Origin: JAIYCX01 sp964353175
Lineage (GTDB): Bacteria; Bdellovibrionota_C; UBA2361; SZUA-149; DAOLCO01
Assembly (NCBI GenBank): GCA_964353175.1
Contig: CAYGUX010000001.1
Span: 62,001-126,000, forward strand
Reading direction: 5' to 3'
Length of the DNA stretch: 64,000 nucleotides
Shown piece after piece: positions 61,301 to 64,000 of this stretch. Under the pieces are notes generated by a model, which saw only the letters and a program-made list of their open reading frames with translations, was not told the DNA's origin and did no database searches. The translations under genes and the position numbers were made by a program. Positions within the stretch are counted from its first letter, which is position 1. The number at the start of each line of letters is the position of its first letter.

Positions 61301-62035
61301 CTTTAAAGAAAGCACTAAGTCTTCGCTCTTTTCTTGATACCGATATTGGTCCTTATCATCTTTTAAGGCAACAAAACGATCAATTGTAGGCCCAGAAAAA
61401 TAAGCAACATTATCCTTATACGCAGAAATTAAATACTTGGGTGCATTCTTACTCGTATCTTTAATCAACTGAAAAAGTGACTTAGCTTCCTCCTTTCCAT
61501 TAATAATAAAAGTGCCATTAAAAATCTTATGTCGACAATGTTCAGAATTAATTTGAGAGAATGCGTAAATCTCAGCATCCGTAAAAGCCCTTCCAAGTTC
61601 AGTGGATGCATTATCAAGGTAGGCAATTTCATCATCAGATAAAGCAAGCCCGAACTCCTGATTAAAAGCAGAAATATTTGAGATATGTTTAACCTCTAAA
61701 GTAACCCCTTTAGGTAAAAAACTATCTCCAGTCAGTGGGCTATATAAATTCTCTATCATCCGATCAATACTTTGACCCTGCTTAGATAAAGGATAAAATC
61801 TTTCAATCCTCTTAACAGAATCAATCCCAGCCCTATGAACTATTGCAACAGCATTGGTAGAGAAAGGACTAACAAACTCATTTCTTGGGCCAACATAAGA
61901 ACCCTTAAGTTCAGTTTCTTTTACAACCTTCGCTTCAAGTATCCACTCAAGCGCAGCAAAGTTCGCCTTTGTAAGGTCCCCATCAGAAATTAAAACAAAA
62001 GCTTCCGCCTCCGAGGCAAATAGATATGACTTCAT
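58337..62035 (-). CDS. purL: phosphoribosylformylglycinamidine synthase, single-chain form
   Basis: Fourth step of purine synthesis: FGAR, glutamine and ATP to FGAM. 1232 aa combining all three functions that many bacteria keep as PurL, PurQ and PurS. It has an N-terminal domain; tandem AIR-synthase-like halves with 'ALSDDEIAYLDNASTELGRAFTDAEIYAFSQINSEHCRHK', 'GTGGVPLAGTAVY', 'LVHDHGAGGHINCFSELL' and 'GVAVPTGKDSMSM'; and a C-terminal glutamine amidotransferase with the catalytic Cys in 'IGVCNGCQLMTSLG' (about 1103-1116). Its length is slightly under the roughly 1290 aa of E. coli PurL. Confidence 0.96.
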   Translation of the reverse strand: MKSYLFASEAEAFVLISDGDLTKANFAALEWILEAKVVKETELKGSYVGPRNEFVSPFSTNAVAIVHRAGIDSVKRIERFYPLSKQGQSIDRMIENLYSPLTGDSFLPKGVTLEVKHISNISAFNQEFGLALSDDEIAYLDNASTELGRAFTDAEIYAFSQINSEHCRHKIFNGTFIINGKEEAKSLFQLIKDTSKNAPKYLISAYKDNVAYFSGPTIDRFVALKDDKDQYRYQEKSEDLVLSLKAETHNFPTTVEPFYGASTGSGGEIRDRMAGGTGGVPLAGTAVYMTAYPRLDKQSPNRWDLFLKEREWKYQTPAQILIKASNGASDFGNKFGQPVICGSISTFEGKVEADTYAYDRVIMMAGGVGYAKAKDALKQKAKDGDLLVLIGGENFRIGMGGGSVSSVDTGDVSSDLELSAIQRANPEIQKRAMNVIRTLSEMPNNPIKLVHDHGAGGHINCFSELLEDTGGEIWLDELPLGDESLQPYEILCNESQERMGLIVAKEDIEIIKEISQREGAPCYVVGQITSSGRITVKTSKVETPFDLPVDVLLGSSPKTILEDVEVDRELNELHLKLSDPKVFESALREVLSMDSIACKDWLTNKVDRSVTGLVAMQQCTGPLHLPLNDCGVMALDYTGKSGIATSIGHHATLGLINPERGAEYSVIESLTNIISAPLAHGLEGVALSANWMWPAKQKGENARLYRAVEALSKLCIELGVAVPTGKDSMSMTMGYPDGISVKAPGTVIVSASSEVENVSKCVSSELKAIQDSKLLYLNLAGTSDFQLGGSVLLQTKNNLLTEPLTQISVPYFKTAFGFVQELVQAEKLLASHDVSQGGVIVSALEMAFVGDIGLTLNLRTFPTAVSLFSEQAGVLLQVRDEELEGIVSKASDLGLDLRVVGDIKGRAISLISPEFTHRLELEELRRVWLKPSFQFDSLQVPRALAKERFESLNSVPLELNWPSGFDSSGKNVEFSVSKPKRSGLEAVVVREKGTNGDRELAACLYASGFDVRDVTMDEVVRGSVDFKNTSFLAFPGGFSNSDVLGAGRGWATSWIYSDKAKEILNEFYERPNTLSIGVCNGCQLMTSLGLIDRTNPEGIQMSHNDSGKFESTFVGLTVEDSSAIMLKDLKGSTIGAWVAHGEGKFNLDADKSKFQLALKYSSESYPRNPNGSDLRAAGVCSIDGRHLALMPHIERSFINWQLPNLETSQSRSEFSPWIVCFTSARDWLLERK

Positions 62036-62160
62036 TGTTATCTTAAATTTAAAGGAATATTTGGCATTATTATATATGTTTAAGGCGAAAAATGCACCCC
62101 TTCGGACTAGATGCCGAATAAAGACAGGAGGTTATAAATAACCGCTTTAAATTACTCGCT

Positions 62161-63393
62161 TTAACCCTCACCATACTCATTCCACAAATATACCATCCTC
62201 TTTCGAGGGCCTGGATGAGTAGAGGAGGCATCATCTAAATCGTTCGTTGTTCTAAACGCAGGAACTCCTGGCTTTTCCTTTATTCTAGAAACAAACTCCT
62301 TAAACCAGCTCAATGTCAGCTCCCCCTCATGAGGAGGAAGTTCCAAAACTTCTTTTGATCTTATTTTCTTCAAATCTAGATACTCGTCCTCTAACATCTC
62401 ATCTGCATCTAAAGAATCACTAAAAATTTGTGCTTTAAAATACTGAAAAAAACTACTTTCTCTAATTTGCTTATGGGCTTTTAAGTTCTTCTCTAAAGTT
62501 GCATTTAACTCTTCCGAACTCAAACAATCATAGGAAAGAGAATCCTCAAGTAGAGTATTCAAATCCTTTGCGCTCAATTGCTGCCCCTCTTTTTTGGCCT
62601 TTAGAAGAAGAAAATACGCTTCAGACAAAGTCTCCGAGTGTTTTGAAATCAGAAATTCCGCTCTAAGAGCAGGAAGGAGACCTGCGACCTCCGCCCCACA
62701 ATCATCACAAAGATACTCAATCACAGTAGAGTATCTAGCAAAATAAGTCCCTACTATTCCCTGATATATCCCAGCTACGATAATAGCTATCAACACATTA
62801 GAAGAAAGGCTTAGTAATGCCAAACCAAAGATAGAACCGGTAAACAAACGGACTAATAGAGCTTCTTGATAAAACAAAGGATAACGATAAATATGAGCCA
62901 ACTCATGCGCGACAACACTTTGCAATTCATACTTCTTTAAAGCATGCAAGGTAGAACGATTGAGCATGACTATGCGTAAATTCTTAAAAATATAACCTAA
63001 GCCAAGGGTAAGTGCGCTTGCATTAACTTGTTTTTCTGAAGTTACATAAAATCGAACATCGCTAGGCTTTACACCCATCTTATTACAGGCACCATCACAA
63101 ACTTCCAAAATTGAAGTCCGATTTAAATGCCCATACTGGGTAGTCGGCTTAAGGTCCTTCACTAACTTTCGTTTCTTTGCAAATAAATAAGCTAAGGATA
63201 GCAAGGTTGGAAAAACTGCTACTCCTAAAACTATCAGAGCCTCCAAAGGATTAGTTAAAAGTGCAGAATGAGGCACTAGGTATAAAATAGAAAATGCCAA
63301 AAACCCTTCAAACAACACAACAAGTTTACCAACTCGCTGAGCCCTAGCATAGCTTGCTAAAAGCGCTTTTCTTTTAGGAACTTGAAGCCCCAT
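62161..63393 (-). CDS. M48-family membrane metalloprotease
   Basis: 410 aa. Two membrane helices (about 27-70) are followed by the zinc site HELAH in 'LQSVVAHELAHIYRYPLFYQ' (about 157-176), a second helical pair (about 180-215) and 'VIEYLCDDCGAEVAGLLPALRAE', which supplies the third zinc ligand region. The order resembles HtpX-type proteases but with a long acidic, helical C-terminal extension (about 240-410). HtpX-like proteins degrade misfolded membrane proteins. Its ATG overlaps the stop of the AIM24-like gene by one base, so the two are coupled. Confidence 0.85.
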   Translation of the reverse strand: MGLQVPKRKALLASYARAQRVGKLVVLFEGFLAFSILYLVPHSALLTNPLEALIVLGVAVFPTLLSLAYLFAKKRKLVKDLKPTTQYGHLNRTSILEVCDGACNKMGVKPSDVRFYVTSEKQVNASALTLGLGYIFKNLRIVMLNRSTLHALKKYELQSVVAHELAHIYRYPLFYQEALLVRLFTGSIFGLALLSLSSNVLIAIIVAGIYQGIVGTYFARYSTVIEYLCDDCGAEVAGLLPALRAEFLISKHSETLSEAYFLLLKAKKEGQQLSAKDLNTLLEDSLSYDCLSSEELNATLEKNLKAHKQIRESSFFQYFKAQIFSDSLDADEMLEDEYLDLKKIRSKEVLELPPHEGELTLSWFKEFVSRIKEKPGVPAFRTTNDLDDASSTHPGPRKRMVYLWNEYGEG

Positions 63394-64000
63394 TAGGTCA
63401 TCGCATTAAATATGGTACTCATAAATCCTGACTTAGGTTTTCCTCTAGTCTGATAATAAACCTTACCAGGCCCAGTATATCTATTCACTAGACCCTCGCC
63501 TGAAAGAAATGAATTAGTTATCCCCTTAGACGCAGTTACTAACTTATAAGAGATAGTGGAGTCAAAGGCTACCACGAAGTCATTATCAATTACGAACTTT
63601 TCCTCTTCTTGAAGATAGATTTCTCTAATATCTCCTGAGGCAGATAAAAACACAATCCCTGGGCCAGATGCTCTAACCAAGAATATTCCTTTCTTTGCCA
63701 TCATACCTTTAATCCCAGTGAATTCGGTTTTAAGGCCAACAGTAGTTTCACTTGCTAAGAAAGAACCCTTAGCAATTAACAAATCAGTCCCTTCATTCAG
63801 ATTGATTGGAACAATTGGCCCCATAGCCTCCGGTGCCAATGTTAATGTTTGCTCATCTCTTTTTGCAGTATAAAGTGCAAGCGCAACACTTTCTCCAGCA
63901 AGCAATCCTTTCACAGAGCCACCGACACTAGTAGTTCCCGTAACCCCGCCAAGTTTTGCACTGACTTCAACACCAATACTCATACAAACCATACTCTTGG
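63393..64000 (-). CDS. AIM24 / TIGR00266 family protein, 5' end beyond the window
   Basis: At least 202 codons, the frame remaining open to the right edge. The family's normal N-terminus is longer, and the first visible Met residues (SMVCMSIGVEVSAKLGG) match an internal family position, so the true start lies outside. Visible family features are 'GSVKGLLAGESVALALYTAKRD', the beta-rich middle and 'YTGPGKVYYQTRG' near the end. The function of these trimeric beta proteins is unknown in bacteria. One-base overlap with the M48 protease gene suggests they work together. Confidence 0.85.
   Translation of the reverse strand, partial: KSMVCMSIGVEVSAKLGGVTGTTSVGGSVKGLLAGESVALALYTAKRDEQTLTLAPEAMGPIVPINLNEGTDLLIAKGSFLASETTVGLKTEFTGIKGMMAKKGIFLVRASGPGIVFLSASGDIREIYLQEEEKFVIDNDFVVAFDSTISYKLVTASKGITNSFLSGEGLVNRYTGPGKVYYQTRGKPKSGFMSTIFNAMT

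Overview
The window is 64 kb of a Gram-negative bacterial genome with roughly 39-40% GC by eye. It is a scaffold: two runs of exactly ten Ns (37863-37872 and 57657-57666) mark contig joins. An outer membrane and periplasm are implied by a PpiD-type foldase, Wzm/Wzt polysaccharide export, an exosortase/EpsI pair, lipoproteins and a type III secretion (T3SS) gene set. TrmD fused to a second RNA methyltransferase domain, a DUF4911 protein, a lysine/alanine-rich histone H1-like protein, GatCAB and a single-chain PurL together resemble the former Deltaproteobacteria and relatives (Bdellovibrionota, Desulfobacterota or SAR324-like). I cannot name the taxon.

Layout. 1-12.2 kb is housekeeping, mostly on the minus strand: a partial unknown gene, ppiD, a DUF4911 gene, an overlapping DUF1573/membrane J-protein pair, accC-accB, rpmG, ppx/gppA, a TerC gene, recR, dnaX and the SRP RNA. 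12.4-15 kb holds a small gene with its own terminator, a perfect 17-bp dyad, a PIG-V-like transferase and a GT2. 14.9-20.2 kb is a compact minus-strand T3SS block: FliA-like sigma factor, sctJ, a 90-aa protein, an SctQ/FliN-like SpoA protein, two related 91/92-aa proteins that may be needle and inner rod, sctV and a TPR lipoprotein. The other T3SS core genes (ATPase, export-gate R/S/T/U, secretin) are not in the window. 20.4-31 kb holds trmD, argH, exosortase-epsI, a lone nuoB, an orphan gene with a structured leader, panC-rpiA-acyl-CoA dehydrogenase, a MIP18 gene and a sigma-54 response regulator.

31.1-37.9 kb looks accessory. It has a GC-richer palindromic repeat with 29-bp terminal inverted repeats, a YedJ-like HD hydrolase, and an MBOAT acyltransferase, AlgJ/AlgX-like protein and 1014-aa SF1 helicase-phospholipase D fusion in one tight operon that ends at an assembly gap. 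37.9-47 kb holds a protein remnant, gatCAB plus a small gene, rnhB-yraN, a DUF4143 ATPase, an HTTM membrane pair and serC. 47.2-53.7 kb is a polysaccharide export/glycosylation operon (wzt, wzm, two GT4 enzymes and a GT39-like enzyme with a possible discoidin-like tail). 53.7-64 kb holds ychF, the histone-like gene, meaB, mltG (split by the second gap), a HAD phosphatase, purL, an M48 protease and a partial AIM24-like gene.

The points I would check first are: the T3SS islet with its paralogous small proteins and possibly split SctQ; a probable dnaX frameshift site that would make a 414-aa gamma form; the helicase-PLD translationally coupled to a polysaccharide-acylation pair; the palindromic repeat at 31.1-31.4 kb; and the orphan gene at 25.6-26.2 kb flanked by hairpins.
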